40,629 bases of DNA, taken from positions 1-40,629 of the forward strand of contig DAONVO010000010.1 of NCBI GenBank assembly GCA_035412805.1. Direction: 5' to 3'. Below the pieces are notes generated by a model that saw only the letters and a program-made list of their open reading frames with translations, did no database searches and was not told where the DNA came from. A program made the translations under genes and the position numbers. Numbering within the stretch: position 1 is the first letter of the stretch; each line of letters starts with the position of its first letter. Shown one piece after another: positions 7,610-15,696 of this stretch. Source of the DNA: DTU018 sp029550685 (lineage in GTDB: Bacteria > Bacillota > Syntrophomonadia > Syntrophomonadales > Syntrophomonadaceae).

Positions 7610-8857
7610 TTGAAGAATGTACTGTTTATCGAAGGTGGATATCCACTGCATGGACAGGTTCGCATCAGCGGAGCTAAAAATGCAGGATTAGTTTTAATTG
7701 CTGCCAGCATCATGGCAGATGGGGAAACCATTCTGGATAATGTTCCCCGTATCCGGGATGTAGAGGTCCTGGTACAGATATTGGAAGACCTGGGCGTAAA
7801 TATTCGCTGGAATGAAGATGGCAGTCTATCTATTTGCCCTCCAGCTAACCTGAAAACCCGTACATCCTATGAGCTTTCCAAGAAGCTGCGAGCCTCCAAT
7901 TTACTTCTGGGTGCCTTGCTGGGCAGCCAGGGTGAAGCGCAGGTATCCATGCCAGGTGGATGTGATATAGGCTCCCGACCTATGGATTTGCATATTAAGG
8001 GTGTACAGGCTCTGGGCGCCGAGGTAGATTTGGAATATGGTTATATTAATGCTAAAGCTCCTCACCGGTCTGGCGGCCGGGTATATCTTGATTTTCCCAG
8101 TGTTGGGGCTACCGAGAACATTATGATGATGGCTGCCAAGACGCCGGGTCAGACGGTAATTGAAAATGCTGCCAAGGAACCGGAAATAGTAGATCTGGCT
8201 AACTTTCTCAACTCCATGGGAGGACGTATCCGCGGTGCCGGGACCGATGTTATCAGAATAGAAGGCGTCTCCACCTTAAAAGCGGGTCGATATGCTATAA
8301 TTCCGGACCGGATTGAAGCAGGGACTTATATGATTGCTGCAGCTATTACCGGTGGAGAAATACTGGTGGAAAATGTTATTCCCACCCACCTGCACCCCAT
8401 AATTGCTAAACTGCAGGAAACCGGCACTCAGGTAAAGGAAGTCAAGCAAGGCGTTCTGGTGCGTGCTGCCCGGCCTATCGCTCCGGTAGATATCAAAACC
8501 CTGCCTTATCCCGGTTTCCCTACCGACATGCAGTCCCAGATGATGGCTTTGCTGTGTTTTGCCCAAGGTTCCAGTATTATTGTGGAAAACGTATTTGAGA
8601 ACCGCTTTCAGGTAGTGGATGAGTTGAAACGGATGGGAGCCCGCATAAAAGTGGAAGGACACACCGCGGTCGTTGAGGGAGGAACTCGTTTGTTCGGGGC
8701 CAAGGTAAGAGCCACCGATCTGAGGGCAGGTGCGGCCCTGGTACTGGCAGCTTTAGCGGCCGAGGGTGAAACGGAAATAGAAGAGGCGGGCCATATTTTC
8801 CGGGGTTATGAGAATATTGAGGAAAAGCTGAGAAATCTGGGAGCTAAAATAAGATAA
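7610..8857 (+). CDS. murA: UDP-N-acetylglucosamine 1-carboxyvinyltransferase
   Basis: The 415-residue enzyme transfers enolpyruvate from PEP to UDP-GlcNAc, the first committed step of peptidoglycan synthesis. The N-terminal GxxxLxGxVxISGAKNAG segment is present, as is the catalytic loop GGCDIGSRPMDLH (about residues 120-132). That loop contains the cysteine that attacks PEP and is the target of fosfomycin, so the enzyme should be of the sensitive cysteine type. The two-domain inside-out barrel repeats are complete. It starts with TTG right after the metalloprotease gene. The final LRNLGAKI motif matches the family's usual C-terminus. Confidence 0.95.
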   Translation: MKNVLFIEGGYPLHGQVRISGAKNAGLVLIAASIMADGETILDNVPRIRDVEVLVQILEDLGVNIRWNEDGSLSICPPANLKTRTSYELSKKLRASNLLLGALLGSQGEAQVSMPGGCDIGSRPMDLHIKGVQALGAEVDLEYGYINAKAPHRSGGRVYLDFPSVGATENIMMMAAKTPGQTVIENAAKEPEIVDLANFLNSMGGRIRGAGTDVIRIEGVSTLKAGRYAIIPDRIEAGTYMIAAAITGGEILVENVIPTHLHPIIAKLQETGTQVKEVKQGVLVRAARPIAPVDIKTLPYPGFPTDMQSQMMALLCFAQGSSIIVENVFENRFQVVDELKRMGARIKVEGHTAVVEGGTRLFGAKVRATDLRAGAALVLAALAAEGETEIEEAGHIFRGYENIEEKLRNLGAKIR

Positions 8858-8888
8858 TATGAGGCCCTTGGCCTCTTCAGGTTGTTAA

Positions 8889-8923
8889 AAACCCCTGTTA
8901 AAACACAGCTTTAGCAGGGGTTT
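8889..8923 (+). terminator. Terminator-like hairpin after murA
   Basis: A 14-bp stem with one G-U pair joins AAACCCCTGTTAAA (8889-8902) to TTTAGCAGGGGTTT (8910-8923) around a 7-base loop. Only TTT follows. A smaller stem GAGGCC/GGCCTC lies just upstream near 8860-8875. Confidence 0.65.
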
Positions 8924-8954
8924 AGTATTGGTTATGATAAAATAAAACAGGGTG

Positions 8955-10115
8955 ATGAATTTGCTGGAACGTGTGTTACCTGTTAGGGCAGCGGAAATGC
9001 CGCCTTTTATCGTTATGGACGTATTGGAAAGAGCCCAGGAAATGGAAGCAAAGGGAAAGAGTATAATCCATATGGAAATCGGCGAACCCGATTTTGACAC
9101 TCCCTTGCCTATAAAAGAAGCAGCCATCCGGGCCATTACAGCAGGCGATACACACTATACCTCCAGCCCCGGTAAAATTGAGCTGCGGGAGGCGATCGCA
9201 GCTCATTATAAAAGAAAATACAATGTAGAGGTGTCACCCGATCGAATTCTGATCACAGCTGGTACCTCTCCCGGAATGCTGCTGGTTTTCTCAGCTCTAA
9301 TGGAACAGGGAGAGGAGATTATTCTGCCCGATCCGTATTACGCCTGCTATCCCAATTTTATACGTTACCTCGGCGGACAGCCGGTTTTTATACCGGTTTG
9401 GGAGGAAGATGGATTCAAATACCGTCCAGAAGCAATTAAGAAATCGATTAGTGCACGCACCAGAGGGGTAATAGTAAATTCGCCGGCCAATCCCACCGGC
9501 ACGGTTTTTTCAGCCGAGGAATTGGGAGCTATGACCGAAATAGGCCCAACAATTATATCAGATGAAATATATCATGGTCTCATCTATGAGGGGGAAGAAC
9601 ACACTATTCTGGAGTTCACCGACCAGGCGTTTGTTATCAATGGCTTTTCCAAACTGTATGCTATGACCGGCTGGCGCTTAGGCTGGGTTATTGCTCCGCC
9701 TGAATATATCCGCCCCATGCAGAGGATGCAGCAGAATTTATTTATATGTGCACCTTCATTTGCACAAACTGCGGCTATCTCCGCCTTTACCCAGTGTGAC
9801 AGGTATATTGAAGATATGGTGCAGGCTTATGATGAAAGACGGCGTTATGTCCTCAGGAGACTTAACGAAATGGGGATCGCCACCAGGATAGCACCTACCG
9901 GAGCATTTTATGCTCTGGCCAATGTAAAAAAGTATACCAACGATTCCTATGCCTTCGCTTTCGAGATACTTGAGAAAGCTGGCGTAGCTGTTACCCCTGG
10001 CATTGATTTCGGACCGAATTGTGAAGGGTACCTGCGTTTTTCTTATGCAAATTCATTGGACAATATCAAAGAGGGAATGGATCGAATTGAAAAATTCCTG
10101 ACTCAATCACTTTAG
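8955..10115 (+). CDS. Pyridoxal-phosphate aminotransferase, class I/II (AspC/PatA-like)
   Basis: The 386-residue fold-type I PLP enzyme belongs to the aspartate aminotransferase superfamily. IGEPDFDTP near residues 42-50 and HYTSSPGKIELREAI match the substrate-binding region. VNSPANPTGTV holds the conserved asparagine, SDEIYHGLIY the aspartate and tyrosine that hold the cofactor, and NGFSKLYAMTGWRLGW the Schiff-base lysine. A C-terminal arginine in YLRFSYANS should bind the substrate carboxylate. Substrate specificity (aspartate, aromatic or branched-chain) cannot be read from sequence. The start may be GTG at 8952 or the adjoining ATG at 8955. The ribosome binding site is weak. The gene is monocistronic, bounded by hairpins on both sides. 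Confidence 0.9.
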   Translation: MNLLERVLPVRAAEMPPFIVMDVLERAQEMEAKGKSIIHMEIGEPDFDTPLPIKEAAIRAITAGDTHYTSSPGKIELREAIAAHYKRKYNVEVSPDRILITAGTSPGMLLVFSALMEQGEEIILPDPYYACYPNFIRYLGGQPVFIPVWEEDGFKYRPEAIKKSISARTRGVIVNSPANPTGTVFSAEELGAMTEIGPTIISDEIYHGLIYEGEEHTILEFTDQAFVINGFSKLYAMTGWRLGWVIAPPEYIRPMQRMQQNLFICAPSFAQTAAISAFTQCDRYIEDMVQAYDERRRYVLRRLNEMGIATRIAPTGAFYALANVKKYTNDSYAFAFEILEKAGVAVTPGIDFGPNCEGYLRFSYANSLDNIKEGMDRIEKFLTQSL

Positions 10116-10236
10116 TGAATTAACTGCAAATCCTAGCATATGCAGAATAACATTTTCAATTATGCGATAAGACAGCATATCAGGAAGAATATAAGTAATA
10201 GCGATCTTATTAATGATAACCTTTATAGACAGTTAG

Positions 10237-10259
10237 AAGAGGCCTTTGGCCTCTTTTTT
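10237..10259 (+). terminator. Terminator after the aminotransferase gene
   Basis: A perfect 8-bp stem AAGAGGCC/GGCCTCTT with a TTT loop (10237-10255) is followed by T. About 120 bases of A/T-rich DNA without other signals separate it from the stop codon. Confidence 0.88.
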
Positions 10260-10339
10260 AGTTCCAATGGAAGATATTGAACAGTATAAGCCCATCAGCT
10301 TCGCGCACAATATCTGTACCAAGTATGAGGAGGAATGGT

Positions 10340-11410
10340 ATGAACCGGGAAAGAGCCAAGGGCGTATTGGCGTTTTTTGCCTTATTTTTAATAGGATTGG
10401 CGGTTTATAGCATGGTTAATGCAGCTCTGGCTCCCAGCAAACCCATGGTGCAGGAAGATTCGCCGCCAGCAGGAGGGGTAAGTAAAGTAGCTTCTCTGGT
10501 TAGTCCCTCTGTGGTAGGGGTTACCAGCCTGCAAAAAGGGGGAGGGGTATTTGACGGGCGCGACAGCGAGTCCACTGGTTCAGGTGTAATACTGGATAAA
10601 GAAGGCCATATCATTACCAACAACCATGTGGTTGCCGGTGCAGATCGGCTGATCGTTACCCTGGTAGATGGAGAAGAAAGGGAAGCTAAAATAGTGGGAA
10701 CTGATTCCCGTACCGACCTAGCAGTAATAAAAATAAAAGGAGATGAGGAACTGTCTCCCGCAGTATTTGGTGATTCTGATAACCTGGCGGTGGGCCAGGA
10801 AGTGGTGGCCATCGGTAATCCCTTGGGACTTAGTTTTGCTCGTTCTGTGACCGCCGGCGTAGTAAGCGGACTAAACCGGCTGCTCAGCACCGAGGAAGGT
10901 TTTGCCTACCGGCTTATTCAGACCGATGCCGCTATTAATCCGGGCAACAGCGGTGGAGCTCTGGCAGATCTGGAGGGGAAAGTAATTGGCATAAACACCG
11001 CCAAGATCGCCGTAGAAGGCTTTGAAGGCATGGGTTTTGCCATACCTTCCAATCAGGTACAAATGGTAGCTAAAGACCTGCTGCGTTATGGAGAGGTACA
11101 GAGGCCGATACTGGGAGTGCGTATAGTAGGAGAATTAAGCCCGGATCAGGCCAAATACCATAAACTCCCTATTTATCATGGAGTAGTAGTTGAGCCTCAT
11201 GAAGGTGGTCCGGCTGATAAAGCTGGCCTAGAACCTTTTGACATTATAACCCGAATCGACAACCAGAAGGTAACTACCAGTCAGGAACTGCAGGAAGCTG
11301 TATTGAACAAAAAAATCGGACAGGTAATTAAAGTGCAGCTGATGCATCTTCCTGACGGTAACAGTGCTAAAGCTCAGGTTAAAACCATTAGAGTCAAACT
11401 AACCAAATGA
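10340..11410 (+). CDS. HtrA/DegP-family membrane serine protease with PDZ domain
   Basis: The 356-residue protein has one N-terminal membrane segment (about residues 8-30), a trypsin-like protease domain and one C-terminal PDZ domain. The catalytic triad is visible: His in TNNHVV, Asp in SRTDLAVIKIKG and Ser in NPGNSGGAL. The PDZ starts near QRPILGVRIVGE and includes GPADKAGLEPFDIITRID. Homologues degrade or refold damaged exported proteins. The ATG at 10340 is preferred because of GAGGAGG eight bases upstream and because the hydrophobic anchor follows at once. An upstream TTG at 10277 lacks such a site. It converges with the 11545 gene through a shared terminator. Confidence 0.93.
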   Translation: MNRERAKGVLAFFALFLIGLAVYSMVNAALAPSKPMVQEDSPPAGGVSKVASLVSPSVVGVTSLQKGGGVFDGRDSESTGSGVILDKEGHIITNNHVVAGADRLIVTLVDGEEREAKIVGTDSRTDLAVIKIKGDEELSPAVFGDSDNLAVGQEVVAIGNPLGLSFARSVTAGVVSGLNRLLSTEEGFAYRLIQTDAAINPGNSGGALADLEGKVIGINTAKIAVEGFEGMGFAIPSNQVQMVAKDLLRYGEVQRPILGVRIVGELSPDQAKYHKLPIYHGVVVEPHEGGPADKAGLEPFDIITRIDNQKVTTSQELQEAVLNKKIGQVIKVQLMHLPDGNSAKAQVKTIRVKLTK

Positions 11411-11509
11411 GAGTTTTTCCTGATGGAAAGTGAGCTGGGTATCAATGGGTGAGTTTATAATTACAGTTTGTTCAGGTCTAAAACCGGGAAAAACCTTTTA
11501 AATTAAATC

Positions 11510-11534
11510 AGCCCCGCTTTTCATCAGCGGGGCT
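11510..11534. terminator. Bidirectional terminator between convergent genes
   Basis: A perfect 9-bp stem AGCCCCGCT/AGCGGGGCT surrounds a 7-base loop. It is A/T-rich on both sides and lies between htrA (+) and the 11545 gene (-). Confidence 0.75.
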
Positions 11535-11544
11535 TGTCCGGCTG

Positions 11545-11949
11545 TTATAGACCTATCCGGGCATATTCTTCCTCATCAGGTTCGGCATCATCATCGAAGG
11601 TAGGTACGGCAATATCGGGAGCGCTTCCATCCCGCAGATCATGGATGCAACCTTCTTTCATATAGAAGCATTCCGTACTGCCAATATTGACGATAATTTC
11701 CAGACCTCCATCAGTTGTGAGCTGGTAGAAGTTTTCACCAATCCGCAGGATTTCCTGGATAGGGCCTTTGCCTAACAGTTTAAGGCCATACTTTTTCAGC
11801 TTGATTTTGTCCACATGAATGCGCATCATGTCGAACATAGATTTCTTAGTGGCTTCCGCCATTTTGGTCAGGTCGATGGCTTGAGTGTCCCGGAAAATAA
11901 TACGAACTTCAAAACCAACCAAATTCTTTGGGGATCCTTGACTACTCAT
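11545..11949 (-). CDS. Small acidic-tailed protein of unknown function
   Basis: I do not recognise this 134-residue protein. It is soluble and shows no signal peptide. The middle is basic (HVDKIKLKKYGLKLLGKG), followed by beta-rich sequence (FYQLTTDGGLEIIVNIG) and an acidic end (FDDDAEPDEEEYARIGL). The ATG at 11949 is chosen because AAGGAGGTTGATTTAC precedes it perfectly. A TTG at 11973 would lie upstream of that ribosome binding site. It follows the DUF6179-like gene after 87 bases and is probably the last gene of that operon. Two direct repeats TAGCATATTC sit in the gap (11981 and 12005). The role may be tied to its upstream neighbours, but this is inference. Confidence 0.8.
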   Translation of the reverse strand: MSSQGSPKNLVGFEVRIIFRDTQAIDLTKMAEATKKSMFDMMRIHVDKIKLKKYGLKLLGKGPIQEILRIGENFYQLTTDGGLEIIVNIGSTECFYMKEGCIHDLRDGSAPDIAVPTFDDDAEPDEEEYARIGL

Positions 11950-12036
11950 GTAAATCAACCTCCTTTTTAACAAAATAGCATATTCATGGCAAAATTGTAA
12001 GGTAGCATATTCCAGGATAAAATCAAACCAGGGTTG

Positions 12037-13425
12037 TTATACCAGCTGGATGATAAGCTGCTGAATAACTTTTAGCTTCTCGCTGCTCATATTCGTTAAA
12101 TAAAGAATCAGTTGTGCTTCCCACTCCTTCTCCGCATGGGTGCTGCTGAGCCGCTGCATCAATGGTGCATCTTCATCCCAACAGATATCAGGCATAATCT
12201 GGCTGGCCAGCATCGATAATTCGAGATCACCCAAGTGCTGAAAAAGAACCTGATAGTCCTGGCTATCCAGGCAATCTGCTTCTAAAATGTCTATAAAATC
12301 AGTCAACGTGTGAATATTGTCCAAAATCAGGGCAGACTTCGTCTGACTATCAACTGGTTGGCTGAGTTGATTCACTAAGTTGCGGAAATCAGCATCCTTC
12401 ATAATTTCATGTTGCTTCAAGGTGGCAGATTCTATCCGGTCGGGAAAATCTGATATGAGTATTTTGTCCAGGCTGTCATTTTTCAGAGCTTGCAGCACCC
12501 GGTGAATCAGGCTATTCTCAGCAGATTTGATATAACTAATAAGTTCAGAATTACTTATACCCAACTGAACAATCAATCTATCCACCGTTTGCTTGAGTAC
12601 CGTGGGAATCAAGGATAAGTCCAGGGAATAAAGCTGGGAGCGTAAAAAGTCGCTATCTGATTTTGAAATGCTCAAATGACAGGCACCTTGACCCAGCATA
12701 ACGGCAAATACAGCATTAGTGAACACGATCTCGAAAATGTTCAATAAAAACTCAGGATAGTCAATGTGATAAGTACGGCCGTAGTTTTGCAGCAATCTAC
12801 TGATATCTGACTCCGCAAATCTAGAGCAGAATTGGTTTTCCAGGTTCAGCATCCGGATGTATTCTTGGATATAAAATATACCCCGCTGGTTCAGGCAGTT
12901 GCTGGCTAAAGGATAATCAATATCAGCCATGGTGTCATGAGCCCGAAATCTAGGGTCATAATAGGCCAAAAACCCTGGCAGACCTTTATCTATAGTAGAA
13001 TTATAAGCAATTAAATCGGTTGCAATCCGGGATGCCTTGGTTAGTGCATATAGCTGCCGGGTTTCTTCCAAACAGGATTCAACCAGGATCAGACCATCCT
13101 TATATATTTCTGATACCGGTTTGCTCTGCAATTCCCTAAGACTTTCTTCGGGCGAGTTCAAAGCCAGCAAGCGGGCATCGATGCAATAAAGGATAGAGTT
13201 TATTAATGACTGTGCTGTAGCAGTAGTGACAGAACTGCTTAGGCCGCCTGTATATCTAAACAGCACCTCTTTAAACACATCCATAACCTGAGCCTGAATG
13301 GTTTGTATATCGATTTCACTGATCAATTGGGAAGCAAAAGCGGTATTTAAGAGGGATACTAAATAATTATCAGGATTCAAGGCAGATGGCTTCAGCGGGT
13401 GTTTTGAAAATGGCAGGTTATTCAT
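12037..13425 (-). CDS. DUF6179-like protein of unknown function
   Basis: The 462-residue protein resembles, from memory, the DUF6179 family of Clostridia, with no known function. It is predicted almost wholly helical and soluble, without membrane segments or signal peptide. Recurring leucine-rich helices and many acidic residues suggest a scaffold-like fold, but no catalytic motif can be seen. The start ATG at 13425 overlaps the end of the upstream DUF6323-like gene by four bases (ATGA), so translation of the pair is probably coupled. The ribosome binding site GAGGTGAG lies inside that gene. The pairing looks conserved from memory and suggests a complex. Confidence 0.8.
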   Translation of the reverse strand: MNNLPFSKHPLKPSALNPDNYLVSLLNTAFASQLISEIDIQTIQAQVMDVFKEVLFRYTGGLSSSVTTATAQSLINSILYCIDARLLALNSPEESLRELQSKPVSEIYKDGLILVESCLEETRQLYALTKASRIATDLIAYNSTIDKGLPGFLAYYDPRFRAHDTMADIDYPLASNCLNQRGIFYIQEYIRMLNLENQFCSRFAESDISRLLQNYGRTYHIDYPEFLLNIFEIVFTNAVFAVMLGQGACHLSISKSDSDFLRSQLYSLDLSLIPTVLKQTVDRLIVQLGISNSELISYIKSAENSLIHRVLQALKNDSLDKILISDFPDRIESATLKQHEIMKDADFRNLVNQLSQPVDSQTKSALILDNIHTLTDFIDILEADCLDSQDYQVLFQHLGDLELSMLASQIMPDICWDEDAPLMQRLSSTHAEKEWEAQLILYLTNMSSEKLKVIQQLIIQLV

Positions 13426-13904
13426 TCGCTCACCTCGTTTTGATCACAGCATAAAGTACTGTAATACTTTTCCTGGCGGACAGCCTGGAGCACATCCTCC
13501 AGCTCCCTGCTTACCAAGAGCTCGGTAGAACCTGCACAATAGTTGTCAAAGCGTTCTTTCATAAGCTCGATTAATTCCATATCGCTAATTTCATCCCTAG
13601 TTTCATTTTTGAAATAATAGAAAGCTTCGATTAGGTCTATAATTACAGAGGTGTAGTTTTCCTGATTTATGAAGGGAGAGCGGCAGAATACGATAATCAG
13701 TTGACTAATAACTCCGGACTCGACTTCTACCCGACCTAAGTTTTTCAAAATAATATGGCGGGCAGCCAAAATCTGTTCGGCGTCCGCTTCATTCAAGGCC
13801 AGACCAAACTGACCGGAGACAGCATTGGTGGACATAATTTGGCGTATGATGTGCTGCTTGGCTAAACTATCTAGTGAGAGCCTAAACTGAATGAGGTCAG
13901 ACAA
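13422..13904 (-). CDS. DUF6323-like protein, first gene of an unknown-function operon
   Basis: The 160-residue protein resembles the DUF6323 family, from memory. It is helical and soluble, with a C-terminal pair of cysteines (LCCDQNE). The start is taken as TTG at 13904 because GGAGGTG lies five bases upstream. The longer reading from 13931 would place that site inside the coding sequence. Transcription should come from a near-consensus sigma-A promoter on the - strand at 13980-14008. The gene overlaps the DUF6179-like gene by four bases. The function is unknown. Confidence 0.8.
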   Translation of the reverse strand: MSDLIQFRLSLDSLAKQHIIRQIMSTNAVSGQFGLALNEADAEQILAARHIILKNLGRVEVESGVISQLIIVFCRSPFINQENYTSVIIDLIEAFYYFKNETRDEISDMELIELMKERFDNYCAGSTELLVSRELEDVLQAVRQEKYYSTLCCDQNEVSE

Positions 13905-13924
13905 TTGTTCACCTCCATAATGTC

Positions 13925-13953
13925 TTGACAAAATGCAAATTATGTGCTACACT
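13925..13953 (+). promoter_or_regulatory. Putative opposing sigma-A promoter
   Basis: TTGACA at 13925-13930, a 17-base spacer and TACACT at 13948-13953 face right, starting near 13960. This lies inside the leader of the - strand operon, so the two promoters face each other about 13 bases apart. The only downstream + signal before the Fe-S protein gene is a small terminator at 14019. Confidence 0.5.
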
Positions 13954-13979
13954 AATTAATTAAATTTTAATGGCAATTT

Positions 13980-14008
13980 ATTATATCCGGGAATTACAAT
14001 TTAGTCAA
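13980..14008 (-). promoter_or_regulatory. Strong sigma-A promoter of the DUF6323-DUF6179 operon
   Basis: Read on the - strand, TTGACT (14008-14003), a 17-base spacer and a consensus TATAAT (13985-13980) are present. Initiation would fall near 13973, leaving a leader of about 70 bases. Confidence 0.85.
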
Positions 14009-14018
14009 GGAGAACTAT

Positions 14019-14042
14019 AAGCCTTATGTAGGGCTTTTTTGT
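14019..14042 (+). terminator. Small terminator upstream of the Fe-S protein gene
   Basis: A short 5-bp stem AAGCC/GGCTT with an 8-base loop is followed by a run of T to 14040. No coding gene precedes it on this strand. Confidence 0.55.
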
Positions 14043-14205
14043 TTTGGATTACTTGGGGACTTATTGCTGAGGAATACCCTAATAAGACAGCCACCTGATT
14101 AGCCTGGGCAGGGGAAAAAAGCTTAAGTATCGAATATTTCAAAAAGTAAAATTTGTGTATAAGGAAACATATGCATTAAACAGCATTCTATGGGGAGGGA
14201 TTACG

Positions 14206-15243
14206 GTGGCAACGGAAACATTCAAAAGTTACGCAGCCCGTTTGGGATTTCCGGATTCGGATACCATGCTGGAGATACTGGAACTGCTTTTTCCGGAAGG
14301 GGATGCCAGAAGGGTATTTGAGGCTTTGGCAAAACCAGCTACCATTGATGAAATCGTGTCGGTAACCGGTTTGTCCAAGCAACAAGTGGAAGAGGCAACT
14401 TTTTACCTGTATCGTACCGGTGCCATTGCCCGTTACCTGGAACCTGGGGATAAGTTTAAGCTTTTTGGGGCGATGATAGAACTAAGGGATGCTACCGTGG
14501 TATATCCCCAGGCTCCCCATAAATTGTTTCAGCTGTGGGAGCAATTGATATCGGAAGACCTAAAAAAGGTGGTTCCGGTTTGGAAGCAAGCCAATTTTCC
14601 ACAGTTGTTGCGTACCGTACCTATTGAAGAAGCGGTGCCCTCCCAAAATCTCATTCTGGATATCGATTCCGCGCGGCAGATAATCAAACAGGCAGAAATA
14701 ATAACCGCTACCACCTGCCCATGCCGGGCTCAGGCACAGCAGGTGGGCAGGGGAGAAAAGTGCCCCGCCCCCAAAGAAGTCAATCTATGCCTGCAGATAA
14801 ACAGGTTTGCATACCATTTCGTGCAGCGGGGTATCGGGGAACAGATCAGCCAGGAGGAAGCCCTGCGCCGTCTTGGTATGGCGGAAGACGCCGGACTGGT
14901 ACACCAGGTACGCAATAATGTTAAAAAAGACATGTTAATGTGCAACTGCTGCGCCTGCTGCTGCACCGGCTTGTATATGACCCACAAGCTTGATTATGCG
15001 GTATATGCCAAATCCCGCTTTCAGGTCTATCTGGATGAGGCTGCCTGCAACGGCTGCGGCAAATGTGTTAAGCGCTGCCAGTTTAAGGCTGTTACCCTGG
15101 ATAGAAGCCGCCCTAAATCCGAACGGATAGCGGAATTTGATCTTGATAAATGCTATGGATGCGGTAATTGTGTAATTACATGCCCGACTCAGGCTCTATC
15201 TCTTAAAGAAGTACGGCCGCGGGAATATGTACGCAATACCTGA
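14206..15243 (+). CDS. Iron-sulfur protein: possible winged helix, Cys-rich middle, two [4Fe-4S] ferredoxin motifs
   Basis: The 345-residue cytoplasmic protein has no assigned function. Residues about 25-80 look like a winged-helix fold (ATIDEIVSVTGLSKQQVEEATFYLYRTG split over two helices). The middle contains CPCRAQ, CPAP and CL, then the dense cluster MCNCCACCCTGLY. The C-terminus has two ferredoxin-type motifs, CNGCGKCVKRCQF and CYGCGNCVITCP, each followed by a proline or phenylalanine as expected for [4Fe-4S] binding. GTG at 14206 is preferred because GGGAGGG precedes it; a GTG at 14155 has no such site. It ends 27 bases before hypA and probably shares its transcript, pointing to hydrogenase or another redox process by context only. 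Confidence 0.85.
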   Translation: MATETFKSYAARLGFPDSDTMLEILELLFPEGDARRVFEALAKPATIDEIVSVTGLSKQQVEEATFYLYRTGAIARYLEPGDKFKLFGAMIELRDATVVYPQAPHKLFQLWEQLISEDLKKVVPVWKQANFPQLLRTVPIEEAVPSQNLILDIDSARQIIKQAEIITATTCPCRAQAQQVGRGEKCPAPKEVNLCLQINRFAYHFVQRGIGEQISQEEALRRLGMAEDAGLVHQVRNNVKKDMLMCNCCACCCTGLYMTHKLDYAVYAKSRFQVYLDEAACNGCGKCVKRCQFKAVTLDRSRPKSERIAEFDLDKCYGCGNCVITCPTQALSLKEVRPREYVRNT

Positions 15244-15270
15244 TATAACATAGAAGCAGAAGGTATAACC

Positions 15271-15624
15271 ATGCACGAACTGCCTGTAATGGAAAGCATT
15301 CTGAACATAGTAATGAAGCATGCCGAAATGAACCAGGTACAAAAGATAGTTTCCATCAGCCTGATGGTAGGGGAACTGTGTGATCTGGAAGCAGACTGGA
15401 TGCAGCATTATTTTAACTTTTTAAGTAATAATACCTTGGCGGAAGGTGCAGAACTGCGGGTTACCTACACCCCCATTGTCCTTCGCTGTCCCCAATGCGT
15501 ATGTTCTTTTCAAATTAAAAAAGAGCAGCTGGGAGCAGCTTCCTGCCCGTCTTGCTCTAATGACGGTAAGTTTGACCTGGTATCCGGTAATGAGTATTTC
15601 ATAAAAGAGATGGAAGTATATTAG
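15271..15624 (+). CDS. hypA: Hydrogenase maturation nickel metallochaperone HypA
   Basis: The 117-residue protein has the HypA layout. MHE at the extreme N-terminus supplies the nickel-binding histidine. A zinc-finger of two CxxC pairs (CPQC near residues 73-76, CPSC near 91-94) gives the structural zinc site. HypA hands nickel to HypB-dependent insertion into [NiFe]-hydrogenase large subunits. The ATG start is fixed by the invariant MHE. The ribosome binding site is modest. It follows the Fe-S protein gene closely. No hydrogenase structural genes are in the window. Confidence 0.95.
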   Translation: MHELPVMESILNIVMKHAEMNQVQKIVSISLMVGELCDLEADWMQHYFNFLSNNTLAEGAELRVTYTPIVLRCPQCVCSFQIKKEQLGAASCPSCSNDGKFDLVSGNEYFIKEMEVY

Positions 15625-15640
15625 CAAAGGCCAAGTTTGG

Positions 15641-15664
15641 TAGCGGAAACTTAAGTTTCCGCTA
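15641..15664. repeat. 24-bp perfect palindrome between convergent genes
   Basis: The twelve bases TAGCGGAAACTT (15641-15652) are followed at once by their exact reverse complement to 15664. There is no T tract beyond the inner TT. It lies between the ends of hypA (+) and the propeller gene (-) and could be a cruciform, a weak terminator or a protein site. Confidence 0.8.
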
Positions 15665-15696
15665 CACTGGCAACAGCAATAATACATATAATACAA

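Larger units (their letters stand above)
13960..14042 (+). ncRNA. Candidate small RNA or attenuated leader
   Basis: Transcription from the + promoter at 13925 would reach the hairpin AAGCC/GGCTT (14019-14036) with six T residues after about 80 bases. The product would be antisense to the start of the DUF6323 operon leader. It could also be an attenuated leader of the Fe-S protein/hypA operon. No known RNA family is recognised. Confidence 0.35.

Noticed and set aside
10277..10339. TTG start extending the HtrA-type protease
   Set aside because: There is no ribosome binding site, and the extension precedes the membrane anchor. GAGGAGG fits the ATG at 10340.
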